Positions 8,306-17,447 of a stretch of 61,006 bases of DNA are shown here, in pieces; positions within the stretch are counted from its first letter, which is position 1, and each line of letters opens with the position of its first letter. The notes beneath the pieces were generated by a model. The model saw only the letters and a program-made list of their open reading frames with translations. It searched no databases and was not told where the DNA came from. The DNA is from Planctomycetaceae bacterium (GTDB lineage Bacteria; Planctomycetota; Planctomycetia; Pirellulales; PALSA-1355): positions 1-61,006 of the forward strand of contig PLYM01000205.1 in assembly GCA_003153375.1 (NCBI GenBank), read 5' to 3'. The position numbers and the translations under genes are program-made.

Positions 8306-8902
8306 CTACGACTTCGCGATGCGCGTCGGTCTGACTAGCACGTGGCCGAGAAAGGCGCCGCACCTGGCGAAGAGCGTTGTCGTCGCCAGGGTGATGTAGA
8401 TCACGGGCCACGAGTCGGGCGGAAAGAAGAATAACGGCAGGCATTGAACGGCTAGCGCGGCGACGATGACGCCCAGGCCCTGCACAATCCAATTGCGCGC
8501 CCAAAACCCGGCTGCCGCGCCACCGGCCAGGGCGGCGATGCAGTTGAGCAGCACCACGATGACGGTGATCTTGAGTTGTTGCTGTGGCGACAGCACGCCG
8601 TTCGGCGAATTCATGATGAAAAAGAAGGTGGTGATCCGCCGGCTCCAGCGGGCCACGAAGAAGTACGTGGAGAATCCCGCACCAATTTGCGCCCAGCGAA
8701 ACGCCCAGGGCGCTTCGATCTCCTCATACCCAAACGCGTGCTCGTTCCGCCACGTCGGTTCCTCGGGCTCGTCGAGCGTGGCGACCGCCGTGGCGCGCGG
8801 ATCGACCAAGGTCATTCGCATCCGACCGCCGCACTGCGGACAGCCGGGCGCGTGATCGCTTTGGGCGTCGAAAAAGTCGCAGCCTTGGCAGACGTATGCC
8901 AT
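8306..8902 (-). CDS. Zinc-ribbon membrane protein of unknown function
   Basis: The protein has 198 residues. It opens with a zinc ribbon (C5-x2-C8 ... C21-x2-C24, within MAYVCQGCD and GCPQCGGRM). A charged linker follows, and then three or four hydrophobic segments, including ITVIVVLLNCIAALAGGAAA and LGVIVAALAVQCLPLFFF. The start at 8902 is preferred because GAGG lies six bases upstream; an upstream in-frame ATG at 8938 adds twelve unremarkable residues. The ribbon probably faces the cytoplasm as a metal-stabilised protein-protein or nucleic-acid module. No catalytic motif is visible. It converges on the cytochrome assembly gene. Confidence 0.72.
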   Translation of the reverse strand: MAYVCQGCDFFDAQSDHAPGCPQCGGRMRMTLVDPRATAVATLDEPEEPTWRNEHAFGYEEIEAPWAFRWAQIGAGFSTYFFVARWSRRITTFFFIMNSPNGVLSPQQQLKITVIVVLLNCIAALAGGAAAGFWARNWIVQGLGVIVAALAVQCLPLFFFPPDSWPVIYITLATTTLFARCGAFLGHVLVRPTRIAKS

Positions 8903-9070
8903 CGAAAGCCTCGCGATGGGACTGGCGGCCAGCTCCATGCATCCAGAGCGGGGATGCGATGGATTTTTCCAAGCATAGGCTGCAATCGAGCGCCTTCGCT
9001 TGCCGGCTCGGACGGTCGGCGCGGCTGTGCCGAATTTGAGGTCGACTCGCGCGGCCGGCGTTGCCAGCGA

Positions 9071-10387
9071 TTACTTCACCGTCGAACCATTGTGCACTCG
9101 CGTGGCTTTGGCCTGCGGAGTCGCTGGCCGGCCGTTGACCGTGGGATGGATCGAGGGAATCGGCAGTGCGCGGGTCAGGGCGTCGGTCTCGCGCGTGGCC
9201 GGCACTTGCAGGTTGTCTGGCGGCACCAAGGTGCGCACCAGGTTGACGACTGGCTGGGCGTCGGCCGTGGGCTCGCTGATCAAGACGCGGCGCTCGCTCG
9301 CCAGAATTCCGTCCGTTGTGCCCGGCAACGTGCCGTGCACCGTCAGTCCGGCCGCCGACAGTTCGAAGGCTAAGGCCAGTTGCTTGTAGCTAATCAAGCT
9401 GCCCGAGCCCAGCAAGACTTCGTTCAGGACTCGCAGTTGCAAATGCCGTTGGGCCGCTTCGACGAACGACCGGCCGATCACGCCGGGGCCCGAGGTCAGC
9501 TTTCCGGAGGCCGATTCGATGCGGCCGTCTTCGATCGCCAGGTGCTCGATCGTGGCGGTTGCCGGGCCAGTGAGTTGATGGATGGAGTGCTGGCCGACCG
9601 AGCGGTCGAGATCGACGTCGCTGAGCTGCCCGGCGAACTCGGCTCGCCAGTGTCCCTGACACTCGACCACGGCGATGCGGCCCTGGAACTGGCTGCCGCG
9701 GCCCAACTGGGTGAGAATCGGCCAGATCGGCGCCGCGCTCGAGCAAGGCAACGGGGTCGGTCCTGAGACAAATTGAATCGTGCTGCTGGGCGCCACGGGG
9801 TCGCGGCGCCAGGAGATAATCAGCTCGGCGCCCTGGTCCGTCGCATTCTTTGCGCCCGCCCGACGGCCGACGAGTTGCAGCCGCGTCTCTTCGCCGATGT
9901 TGTCGATGCGGCCGTGCAAGTCGGTCAGGCTTTGATCGTCGCCTTCGCCGAAGTGCAGCGTCAGGTTTTGGGCCTCGAGGTGAACTTCGCGCCACGCCCG
10001 GGCTTGCCGCACCTGGTCGCGGGTCAGATTCCAAAACACGTCGAGCCGGGCGCCATTGATCGTCGCGGGATGCGGCAGCCGCAGGTGTACGTCTTCGTCC
10101 TCGGCGCGAACTTCGACAAACGGCAGCCGGGCCAGCAACTGGTGGGTGTCGGGATCCGACAATTCGAGCCCTTCGTAGAGCATCATGCCGGGGCGGGGCG
10201 AGCTGGCGCGGCTCAGCTTCGCTTTCATACCCAGTTGCGCCGCGATGGCCTGTTCGTGGGCCTGCGTATAGTGGGGCAGCCGGATCACGAAGCTGTAAAT
10301 GAGCACGAGCGCGGTCGGAATCACGACCAGCGCGACAAACGCCGCGCGGCAGACGTGAATCTTCGTTGCTTCGTGCAGTGAGAACAT
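9071..10387 (-). CDS. Membrane-anchored AsmA-like hypothetical protein
   Basis: The protein has 438 residues with one N-terminal membrane helix (about residues 12-38, AFVALVVIPTALVLIYSF). A long beta-rich periplasmic part follows, with alternating hydrophobic strands and repeated phrases such as LTDLHGRIDNIGEETRLQL and IEHLAIEDGRIESASGKLTS. The layout resembles AsmA/DUF3971-type repeating beta-groove proteins that act in the envelope, but sequence similarity is only suggestive. ATG 10387 was chosen because the helix begins shortly after it; an upstream in-frame start at 10471 would add 28 residues of poor quality. Its start lies 47 bases downstream of the aroC stop on the same strand, so co-transcription is likely. 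Confidence 0.72.
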   Translation of the reverse strand: MFSLHEATKIHVCRAAFVALVVIPTALVLIYSFVIRLPHYTQAHEQAIAAQLGMKAKLSRASSPRPGMMLYEGLELSDPDTHQLLARLPFVEVRAEDEDVHLRLPHPATINGARLDVFWNLTRDQVRQARAWREVHLEAQNLTLHFGEGDDQSLTDLHGRIDNIGEETRLQLVGRRAGAKNATDQGAELIISWRRDPVAPSSTIQFVSGPTPLPCSSAAPIWPILTQLGRGSQFQGRIAVVECQGHWRAEFAGQLSDVDLDRSVGQHSIHQLTGPATATIEHLAIEDGRIESASGKLTSGPGVIGRSFVEAAQRHLQLRVLNEVLLGSGSLISYKQLALAFELSAAGLTVHGTLPGTTDGILASERRVLISEPTADAQPVVNLVRTLVPPDNLQVPATRETDALTRALPIPSIHPTVNGRPATPQAKATRVHNGSTVK

Positions 10388-10434
10388 CCGTGTTCCCCGG
10401 CTTGTTGGCCGCGCGCCCCACCGTTCTCGTGGGC

Positions 10435-11574
10435 TTAGCGCTCGCGGGCCATCTCGTGAAACAATTTCCAACGGGCCTGCATCTCGGCCAGGCTGTCGCC
10501 GCCAAACTTGTCGATCAGGGCGCAGGCGATCTCGAAGGCCACGACGTTTTCCAGAATCACGCTGGCGGCCGGCACGGCGCAGACGTCGCTGCGCTCGTAG
10601 TTGGCCGACTCGGGCTGCTTGCTATCGAGGTTCACCGACTCGAGCGCCTTGCGCAGCGTGCTGATCGGTTTCTTGGCGGCGCGAATCACCAAGGGCTGGC
10701 CGTTAGTCATGCCCGCCTCGAGCCCGCCGGCGTTGTTCGTGGGTCGGGTATATCCCAGGTTGGGCGAATTCTTTTGCGCGGCGTCGAAATGAATCGGATC
10801 GTGGACCTGCGAGCCGGGCAGACGGGCAGCCCGAAAGCCCATGCCGATCTCGACTCCCTTGATCGCCTGCACGGCCATTACGGCCTGAGCCAGTCGGCCA
10901 TCGAGCTTGCGATCCCACTGAGCGTGCGTGCCCAATCCGAACGGCAGGCCTTCGACGCGGATTTCCAGAATGCCGCCCAGCGTGTCGCCTTCCTTGCCCT
11001 TGGCGTCGATCAGCGCCTTGACCGCGTCATCCTGATCAGGATTCAGGCTATAGATTTCGCTCCGCTCGCGCAGGGCGCGCTGCTCTTCGAGCGTGCCGGG
11101 CTGGGGAATGATTTCGATGCCGCCGAGTTCGACGACATAGCCGAAGGCTACGATGCCAAAGGGCTTGAGCAGTTGTTTGGCCAACGCGCCGGCGGCGACG
11201 CGTGCGGCCGTTTCGCGAGCACTGGCCCGTTCCAGGATGCCACGAATGGGGCCCAGGAATTTGATCGCGCCGGTGAGATCGCCGTGGCCTGGCCGCGGCC
11301 GGGAGAGGTCGTCGAGCCGTTCGAGCTTGGCGTCCTTGTTGATGACTTCCAGCGCGATGGGGCTGCCGAGAGTTTGGTTGTGCCAAATGCCGCTGCGGAG
11401 TTCGACCTGATCGGTTTCGATTCGCTGCCGCCCGCCGCGGCCGTAGCCACCCTGACGACGACGCAGCTCGAAGTCGATCGATTCGGTTTCGATTTCCACC
11501 CCGGCGGGAAAACCGTCGACCAAAGCCAGCAGGGCTTTGCCGTGCGATTCGCCGGCCGTCCAGTAACGCAGCAT
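10435..11574 (-). CDS. aroC: Chorismate synthase
   Basis: AroC catalyses the last shikimate-pathway step, EPSP to chorismate, with reduced FMN. This 379-residue protein has the family motifs in order: WTAGESHGKALLALVDGFPAG near the start, the arginine/glycine-rich RRRQGGYGRGGRQRIETD, the GIWHNQTLGSPIAL segment, RPRPGHGDLTGAIKF, and the C-terminal VAFEIACALIDKFGGDS. ATG 11574 gives the canonical MLRYWTAGESHG start; the open frame continues 20 codons further but that extension is not family-like. It is divergent from holA across about 280 bases. No other shikimate gene is nearby. Confidence 0.96.
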   Translation of the reverse strand: MLRYWTAGESHGKALLALVDGFPAGVEIETESIDFELRRRQGGYGRGGRQRIETDQVELRSGIWHNQTLGSPIALEVINKDAKLERLDDLSRPRPGHGDLTGAIKFLGPIRGILERASARETAARVAAGALAKQLLKPFGIVAFGYVVELGGIEIIPQPGTLEEQRALRERSEIYSLNPDQDDAVKALIDAKGKEGDTLGGILEIRVEGLPFGLGTHAQWDRKLDGRLAQAVMAVQAIKGVEIGMGFRAARLPGSQVHDPIHFDAAQKNSPNLGYTRPTNNAGGLEAGMTNGQPLVIRAAKKPISTLRKALESVNLDSKQPESANYERSDVCAVPAASVILENVVAFEIACALIDKFGGDSLAEMQARWKLFHEMARER

Positions 11575-11854
11575 GGCTAACTTTCGCTGGGCACGAGGAT
11601 TGCGCCGAAACGCGCGAGGCCAGACCGGCCCCAAATTTGGATTCTACTCAGAGATTTAGGACGCCGATAGGCCGGTTCTGGTGAGACAGGCAAACCGAGT
11701 AGAATGCGAGAACCCGGGAAACTCATCGCCAAAACCTGATGCCCTGCGATCGAACCACTGGCAGCAAGCATTTGTCACGCTAACTTGTAGTGCGGGCAGA
11801 TTGCGTCCGAGCACGACACGCACCCTGTGGATTTCCAGTCTTCTCGAATTGCCC

Positions 11855-12937
11855 ATGCCCAAGCCTGTCGACGCCCTCGATTATCTGGCCCATCCGGGCA
11901 AACATCCGGCTGCGGGCGTGTGCGTGCTGTTTGCGGACGAATCGTTCCTCAAACGGCACGTGTTGGGCATGCTCAAAGAGCAGGTTCTTTCGGGCGAAGA
12001 CGCCGAGTTTTCGGTGACGGCCTTTGCCGGGGGCGAGGTGCAGTGGCGCGACGTGGCCGATGCGCTGTCGACGAGGGCTTTGTTCGGCGGCGGGCGAAAC
12101 GTGGTCGTGATTGACGAGGCCGACGATTTTGTCAGCCGCAACCGGCCTACGCTCGAACAATACGTCGCACGGCCCGGCTCGGCGTCCCTGTTGGTGCTCG
12201 ACGTCAAGCAATGGCCGGCGACGACGCGGTTGTACAAGGCGCTGGCCGAAAGCGGTTTGCAGATCGAGTGCCGGTTTCCGCCACCGGCGCGGCTGCTCAA
12301 GTGGCTTGCTAGCCGTGCTCAGCAGGAACACGGCGCGAAGCTCGACCCCGCGGCCGCGGAGTTGCTGGCCGAAACGGTCGAATCGGACCTGGGCCTGTTC
12401 GATCAAGAGCTGGCCAAGCTGGCGGCGCTGGCCGGCGCCGGCGGCACGATCACGAAAGAATTGGTGAGCGAGGCGGTGGGCGGCTGGCGCGCGAAAACGG
12501 CTTGGGAAATGCTCGATGCGGTGCTGGCGGGCGAGACCCGGAAGGCGCTCGTGCAGTTGGATCATCTGCTGCTGGGGGGCGAAGTGCCGATCGCGCTGTT
12601 GGCCCAGCTTTCGTCGAACCTGCGGCGCTTCGCGGCGGCCACGCGGCTGATCGATCAGGCCGACCGTGCTCGGCGGCGCATCACGCTGCGCGACGCGCTC
12701 GAACAGGCGGGCGTCAAACCGTTCGTGATGGGAAAGGCCGAAGGCCAGTTGCGCCGGCTGGGGCGCGATCGCGGCCGGCAACTCTATCGCTGGCTGCTCG
12801 ACGCTGACCTGGCGCTCAAGGGCTCGAGCTCCTCGCCCGTGCGCTCGCGTCTGGAACTGGAAGAACTGATCGTGCGGCTCTCGGCGCCGCCGCCCGCGAC
12901 GGGTCCACGGCCACTGAGCGCGGCCCGTCCGCGCTAG
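11855..12937 (+). CDS. holA: DNA polymerase III delta subunit
   Basis: The delta subunit opens the beta sliding clamp as part of the clamp-loader complex. The 360-residue protein follows the family plan. An AAA+-like N-terminal domain starts with a degenerate nucleotide fold (VCVLFADESFLKRHVLGMLK), continues with SLFGGGR-like ALFGGGRNVVVIDEADDFV, and has the typical LVLDVKQWPATTRLYKAL strand. A helical middle domain follows (LDPAAAELLAETVESDLGLFDQELAKL). The C-terminal collar domain contains GGEVPIALLAQLSSNLRRF and FVMGKAEGQLRRLGRDR. ATG 11855 was chosen; upstream in-frame codons have no protein character. The similarity is characteristic of divergent HolA proteins. Confidence 0.9.
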   Translation: MPKPVDALDYLAHPGKHPAAGVCVLFADESFLKRHVLGMLKEQVLSGEDAEFSVTAFAGGEVQWRDVADALSTRALFGGGRNVVVIDEADDFVSRNRPTLEQYVARPGSASLLVLDVKQWPATTRLYKALAESGLQIECRFPPPARLLKWLASRAQQEHGAKLDPAAAELLAETVESDLGLFDQELAKLAALAGAGGTITKELVSEAVGGWRAKTAWEMLDAVLAGETRKALVQLDHLLLGGEVPIALLAQLSSNLRRFAAATRLIDQADRARRRITLRDALEQAGVKPFVMGKAEGQLRRLGRDRGRQLYRWLLDADLALKGSSSSPVRSRLELEELIVRLSAPPPATGPRPLSAARPR

Positions 12938-12973
12938 CACATCGACCGTGGGAAACTCCGTAGAGGACCAGGC

Positions 12974-13486
12974 ATGAACGCAGCGGACACGAACACAGCG
13001 GCCGCGTTTCTGGCGGAAGCCGGCAGGCAATTGGAAGAATGCCACCAGAAGGTGCGCCACTGCCTCGGCCAGCTCAGCGAGGAACAAGCCTGGTGGCGGG
13101 CCGAGGCGGGGCTCAACAGCATCGCGAACCGGGTGTTGCACCTGACGGGCAACGTGACGCAACGCATTGCGTCGCTCATTGGCGGCGATCCGGACCATCG
13201 CAATCGGGACTTGGAATTCGCCGAACGGCGCGTGATTCCCGTCGGCGAGTTGCTCGCGCGCTTCGAGGTGGCGATCCGCCGGGCCGAGGTCGTGCTCTCG
13301 GAGTTACCGCCCGAGCGGCTGCACGAGACGCGCTGCTATCGGATGCTGCGCGGCGAAGTCGAAGCGACGCTGCTGGTGCTGATTCTGCAAACGCTGACGC
13401 ACCTGGCCGGCCACACGCAGGAGATCATTACCCTGACGCGCCTGCAATTGGGCAGCCGCTATCGATTTCTGCAAACACCGGCCTGA
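12974..13486 (+). CDS. DinB-like protein (DUF1572 type)
   Basis: The protein has 170 residues and is all helical. Its arrangement matches the DinB/YfiT four-helix-bundle superfamily, specifically the DUF1572 branch: SEEQAWWRAEAGLNSIANRVLHLTGNV near the start and LQTLTHLAGHTQEIITLTR near the end. Candidate metal-ligand histidines sit in VLHLTGN, LTHLAGH and HTQEI, as is usual for the fold. Members are metal-binding proteins of uncertain or thiol-dependent transferase function. GAGGACC precedes the start. It lies 36 bases after holA on the same strand and converges on the antiporter gene with only 14 bases between stops. Confidence 0.82.
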   Translation: MNAADTNTAAAFLAEAGRQLEECHQKVRHCLGQLSEEQAWWRAEAGLNSIANRVLHLTGNVTQRIASLIGGDPDHRNRDLEFAERRVIPVGELLARFEVAIRRAEVVLSELPPERLHETRCYRMLRGEVEATLLVLILQTLTHLAGHTQEIITLTRLQLGSRYRFLQTPA

Positions 13487-13500
13487 CGCGTGGCGCGCTT

Positions 13501-14913
13501 TCAGACCGAGCGGGCGACTTCGGCGCCGCGCGACCGAGCGGGCAGGGCGGCCACGCTGGGAATGAGTGCGTGCAAGATGGGCGAGGTGGCGATGGTCGTG
13601 GCCAGAGCCATCAGCACCATCATCGCGAACAGCGTCGGCGAAATGATGCCCAGGTCGAGACCGATGTTGAGCACGATCAGTTCCATTAGCCCTCGGGTGT
13701 TCATCAGCACGCCCAGGCTGGCCGCGTCGCGCCAGCCCTGTCCCATCAGCCGCGCGGCGGCCAGGGTGCCGCCGAATTTTCCCAGCGTGGCCACGGCGAT
13801 GATGGCCAGGCAGATCAGCCATTGCTCGGTGCCGCTGACCAGGCCGATCTCGGTGCGCATGCCGGTGAAGGCAAAAAACGCCGGCAACAGCAGCGTGGTT
13901 ACCAGGGTCGAAAGCTTCTCCGACATTTGCTCGGCGATCTGACTGTCGTGCGGAATCACGGCTCCGAACAGGAACGCGCCGAAAATCGCGTGTATTCCAA
14001 TCGCCTCGGTGGCCACGGCCGAAAGTAACATACCCACGAGCAGCGCGGCCATGGCGCCAGGAGTCAGACCCTGGGGGCAGAACCGTGGCACGGCACGGGC
14101 GACGAGGGGCCGCACCACGGCAAACATAAACACGATATAGCTGAGCGTCAGCAGCGTCACCCAGAGCGCGTCGGTGACTTGCGAATGGGCCACGCCGACG
14201 ACCAGGGCCAGCAAGCACCAGGCACTGACGTCGTCGATCGCCGCGCAGGCCAGAGCCATGACGCCCAGGTCGGTCTTGTGCAGCCCCCGGTCGGTCAAGA
14301 TGCGGGCCAGGACCGGAAAGGCCGTGATCGACATCGAGACGCTCAAGAACAGGGCAAACGACGTGAAGGAATAGCCGCCACTGGAAAGCAGCGGATAGAG
14401 CCAGATGGCGAGCAGCGCACCGAGCGAGAAGGGCACGATGATGCTGGCGTGTGAAATGGCCAGTGTCACGTGCCCTTGCTTGTGCAGGATGCCGACATTC
14501 AGCTCCAGCCCGACGACGAACATGTAGAGGATGACGCCCAACTGGGCCACGATCGAGAGCGACGGCGCCACCGAATCGGGCAAAACGAAGTGGGCGACGT
14601 CGGGAGCCAGGCGGCCGAGCAACGATGGGCCCAGGCAAATGCCGGCGAGCACTTCGCCGATCACCGGCGGCTGTCGAAACATGGCGAACAAACGCCCCAG
14701 CAGCCGGCCCAGCAGAATGACCGCGGCCAAGGCCAGCAGCAGATGTAACAACGGGTGTGATGCGGCCGGTGGACGACTCGCCCCGGCCGCGACCGTCGCC
14801 GCTTCGGGAGCGGCGAGCCCCTCGCCATAGCCGCGAACGGCAAAGAACAACGCCACTGTAGCGGCGATCATCAGCAGATAGCCCAGCAACGTGCGAATCA
14901 ACGACGTATTCAC
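13501..14913 (-). CDS. Cation/proton antiporter, CPA2 (KefB/GerN-like) family
   Basis: The protein has 470 residues with 12-13 hydrophobic segments. An N-terminal helix and a periplasmic Ala/Pro linker precede the antiporter core. Family features include QPPVIGEVLAGICLGPSLLG (first core helix), VVGLELN, SITAFPVLARILTD, the ion-binding acidic motif ALACAAIDDVSAWCLL, and FGAFLFGAVIPHD. There is no TrkA-type nucleotide-binding domain at the C-terminus, unlike KefB/C. Its start overlaps the end of the ABC permease gene by 4 bases (ATGA type), so it is translationally coupled to an ABC exporter, an unusual pairing. Which cation is exchanged cannot be told from sequence. Confidence 0.9.
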   Translation of the reverse strand: MNTSLIRTLLGYLLMIAATVALFFAVRGYGEGLAAPEAATVAAGASRPPAASHPLLHLLLALAAVILLGRLLGRLFAMFRQPPVIGEVLAGICLGPSLLGRLAPDVAHFVLPDSVAPSLSIVAQLGVILYMFVVGLELNVGILHKQGHVTLAISHASIIVPFSLGALLAIWLYPLLSSGGYSFTSFALFLSVSMSITAFPVLARILTDRGLHKTDLGVMALACAAIDDVSAWCLLALVVGVAHSQVTDALWVTLLTLSYIVFMFAVVRPLVARAVPRFCPQGLTPGAMAALLVGMLLSAVATEAIGIHAIFGAFLFGAVIPHDSQIAEQMSEKLSTLVTTLLLPAFFAFTGMRTEIGLVSGTEQWLICLAIIAVATLGKFGGTLAAARLMGQGWRDAASLGVLMNTRGLMELIVLNIGLDLGIISPTLFAMMVLMALATTIATSPILHALIPSVAALPARSRGAEVARSV

Positions 14914-16256
14914 GTTTGCTCTTCCAGCCCCAACAAACCCCAGGACAGCACGATGAATCCGACGCCAAACGTGGCCAGCACGCCGCAGGCTTGAGCCACG
15001 GCGTGCAGATTCGGCTCGCCGCCGCTGGCCAGCAGTTGCTTGTAGGCCAGCAAAGCCCAGGCGTGCGGCGTGACCAGGCTCAGCCGCTGCATGTTCTCGG
15101 GCATGAGTTCGCGATCGCCCATCAGGCAGCCGCTGATGCCGGCCAAAACCAGCACGAGCAGCGTGCCATAGATCGCGACCTGCGCTTCAGTGCGCGCTAT
15201 TGAGGCCACGAGCAGTGCCAGGCCCATGGCCGACAGCGAGGTCGTGAACACGACCGCCAATAGCCAAAACGGATCGGGCCCCCAGCTCATGTCGAACACC
15301 AGCTTGCCGGCGCCGAGCAGGAACAACCCCTGGCCCAGCGAGAGCAGGAAGCAGGGCACGAGCTTGCCCAGCAGGATTTGCGTCCGCGACAGCGGCGCGG
15401 CGCGGAGACGCTTGAGCGTGCCGCCGCGGCGCTCGCCGACAAACAGCCAGCCGACGGTCAGCACCAGAAAGTAGGCAAACATCACCATGTACGAGGGAAC
15501 CAGGGTCTGATAGCGCTGTGCGCCGCGGCCCAACAACCCATTGCCACTGGGAGCCTGATACTCGGTGATCGTGGCGCCTTCGGCGGTGCGCGGCTCGGCG
15601 CGGGTCAGGGCCTGCCAGGTTTTGCCGCGCAGGTTGTAGTTGGGAAACATCGATTGCAGTGCGTTCTTCACGAAGACGCCCAACTGATCGCCGATGCGCT
15701 CGAACGCGCGGCCGATCATCCACGGCAGAACGACGCGCAACATGGTCACCTGGCCCACCTGTTCGATGATTGAGGCGGCAGTCAATTGCGTGGGATCGCG
15801 CAGCATGTGGGCGTCGAGCGCATTGATGTCGACGCCATCGCGAAACAACGGGTTGACGCCTCCGCGGAGAAACGAGCTGCGCGTGACCTGCTCGCTGAAC
15901 TTGGGTCCAAACACGATCACCGCTGCCCGCTTGCCGTTTTTCACCAGCTCTTCGGCTTCCGCCTCACTTCCAATCACCTCGACGCGAATGCCGGCCGTAT
16001 CGGCCAGGTCGCGCTCGACGATTTTGGACCAGTGCATGTGCTCTCCGCCTTCCTTCGCCGCCGGGTCCTCATAACCCTGGTCCAGGTCGACGATGGAAAT
16101 CCGCAACCGATCGTCGGGCTTTTGCCCAAACCCTTCGCCCAGCGATGCCCCCAGCACCAGGATGAAGATGAACGGCATGAGCAACAGCACCACCATCGCC
16201 CGCGGATCGCGGATCAGCAAGCGAAAGTCTTTTTTTGCGAGCGTCCAGATGAGCAT
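14910..16256 (-). CDS. ABC-2 type transporter permease
   Basis: The protein has 448 residues. The N-terminal helix follows MLIWTLAKKDFRLLIRDPRAMVV, the standard beginning of ABC-2 permeases. A periplasmic domain of ~200 residues comes next (residues ~45-230), and then five membrane helices, among them SYMVMFAYFLVLTVGWLFVG and the conserved ERRGGTLKRLRAAPLSR elbow preceding ILLGKLVPC. The size and long external loop fit the YhhJ/DrrB-type exporters that move drugs or lipids with a separate ATPase. It starts 43 bases after the ATPase gene stop and overlaps the antiporter gene. The upstream purine-rich sequence around 16260-16285 lies on the wrong strand for its ribosome binding site. Confidence 0.88.
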   Translation of the reverse strand: MLIWTLAKKDFRLLIRDPRAMVVLLLMPFIFILVLGASLGEGFGQKPDDRLRISIVDLDQGYEDPAAKEGGEHMHWSKIVERDLADTAGIRVEVIGSEAEAEELVKNGKRAAVIVFGPKFSEQVTRSSFLRGGVNPLFRDGVDINALDAHMLRDPTQLTAASIIEQVGQVTMLRVVLPWMIGRAFERIGDQLGVFVKNALQSMFPNYNLRGKTWQALTRAEPRTAEGATITEYQAPSGNGLLGRGAQRYQTLVPSYMVMFAYFLVLTVGWLFVGERRGGTLKRLRAAPLSRTQILLGKLVPCFLLSLGQGLFLLGAGKLVFDMSWGPDPFWLLAVVFTTSLSAMGLALLVASIARTEAQVAIYGTLLVLVLAGISGCLMGDRELMPENMQRLSLVTPHAWALLAYKQLLASGGEPNLHAVAQACGVLATFGVGFIVLSWGLLGLEEQT

Positions 16257-16299
16257 GGAAGCGAAGGATGAAGGAGGAAGGATGAAAATCCGGGACGAG

Positions 16300-17235
16300 T
16301 CAATCGCGCAGGGCGCGGCCGGTCAGGTGGAGGAAGACACGTTCGAGGTTGGGTTCGGTGGTTTCCAGGCTGATGAGTTCAATTTGCAGTTCGTTCAGCA
16401 GGGCGATGAGGCGCATCAGGGAGGACTTTACGTCGCGGCATTCGAGCTCGAGCCAGGACGCATCCTTGCCATTGAGGTGCGTGTCGGGAAGTTGACGCAG
16501 GCGCTCGTCGAGGACGGGCGTGACTTCGGGAACGCGAAAGCGAATTAGGCCATCCATCTTTTGCAGCAGCGCGGCCAGGTGATCGCAGACGATCAAACGT
16601 CCGTGATCGATAATGCCGATGCGCGAGCAGAGGGCCTGCACCTCTTCGATGTAATGACTCGTATACACCACGCACACGCCGCCGGCCGCCAGGCGGCGTA
16701 CTTCCTCGAAAATGTGATTGCGCGATTGCGGGTCGACGCCCGTGGTCGGCTCGTCGAGCAACAGCAGCTTGGGCTCGTGAACCAGGGCGGCGCCCAGGTT
16801 GAGCCGCCGTTTCATGCCGCCTGAAAAATGAGCCACCCGGTCGCCGGCGCGGTCGGTCAGCCCGATGGCTGCCAGCACGTGGTCGACACGTTGCCTCAGC
16901 CGATCGCCGGTGATGCCATACAAGCTGCCGAAGAAATTCAGGTTCTCGCGAGCATTCAGCTCGCCATAAATGGCCAGCTCTTGCGGCACGATTCCGATCA
17001 GCCGCCGCAGCTCGCGGTCGCGGGTCGAGGCCTTGCGGCCCAGGATGCGGGCCTCGCCCGAGGTGGGCTCCAGCAGGCAGGAGACGATCGACAGCAGGGT
17101 TGTCTTGCCGGCTCCGTTGGGCCCCAGCAGGCCGAACAACTCGCCCGCGCCGGCCTCGAAACTGACGCCGTCGACGGCCACAGTCTGGCCATAGAGCCGC
17201 CGAAGATCCGTGATTTTCAGAATCGGCTCGCTCAT
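16300..17235 (-). CDS. ABC transporter ATP-binding protein
   Basis: The protein has 311 residues and is the ATPase partner of the ABC-2 permease that follows. It has Walker A (GLLGPNGAGKTTLLS, ~residues 36-50), the Q-loop region IVPQELAIYGELNARENL, the ABC signature FSGGMKRRLNLGAAL, Walker B with LLLLDEPTTGVDPQSR, and a switch histidine in YTSHYIEEV. The ~75-residue C-terminal extension after the ATPase core is typical of DrrA/CcmA-like exporters. ATG 17235 gives MSEPILKITDLRRLYGQ; an in-frame start at 17277 adds 14 residues without similarity to the family. No promoter was recognised upstream. Confidence 0.92.
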   Translation of the reverse strand: MSEPILKITDLRRLYGQTVAVDGVSFEAGAGELFGLLGPNGAGKTTLLSIVSCLLEPTSGEARILGRKASTRDRELRRLIGIVPQELAIYGELNARENLNFFGSLYGITGDRLRQRVDHVLAAIGLTDRAGDRVAHFSGGMKRRLNLGAALVHEPKLLLLDEPTTGVDPQSRNHIFEEVRRLAAGGVCVVYTSHYIEEVQALCSRIGIIDHGRLIVCDHLAALLQKMDGLIRFRVPEVTPVLDERLRQLPDTHLNGKDASWLELECRDVKSSLMRLIALLNELQIELISLETTEPNLERVFLHLTGRALRD

Positions 17236-17447
17236 CACCGGCACGCAAGACTTGGATGGGGCAGGGCAGGGGGGCAATATGCCGCGCTCGACGGCGTCAA
17301 ACCATCGCCAGACGGGCCAACGAAGCGGGCGCGCTTACCTTACCGCTGATGCCTTGCCAGCACAAGCGCAGGGGGCGGCACTCCGCGGGGTGGCTTGGGA
17401 AGAAATGAGCCGGCCACACGCAGAACCCTTGCCAGCCAACGTGCCGA

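Noticed and set aside
11780-13198. A 472-codon minus-strand frame opposite holA
   Set aside because: holA on the plus strand matches the delta-subunit plan end to end. The antisense frame is Gln/Arg/His-rich without motifs.
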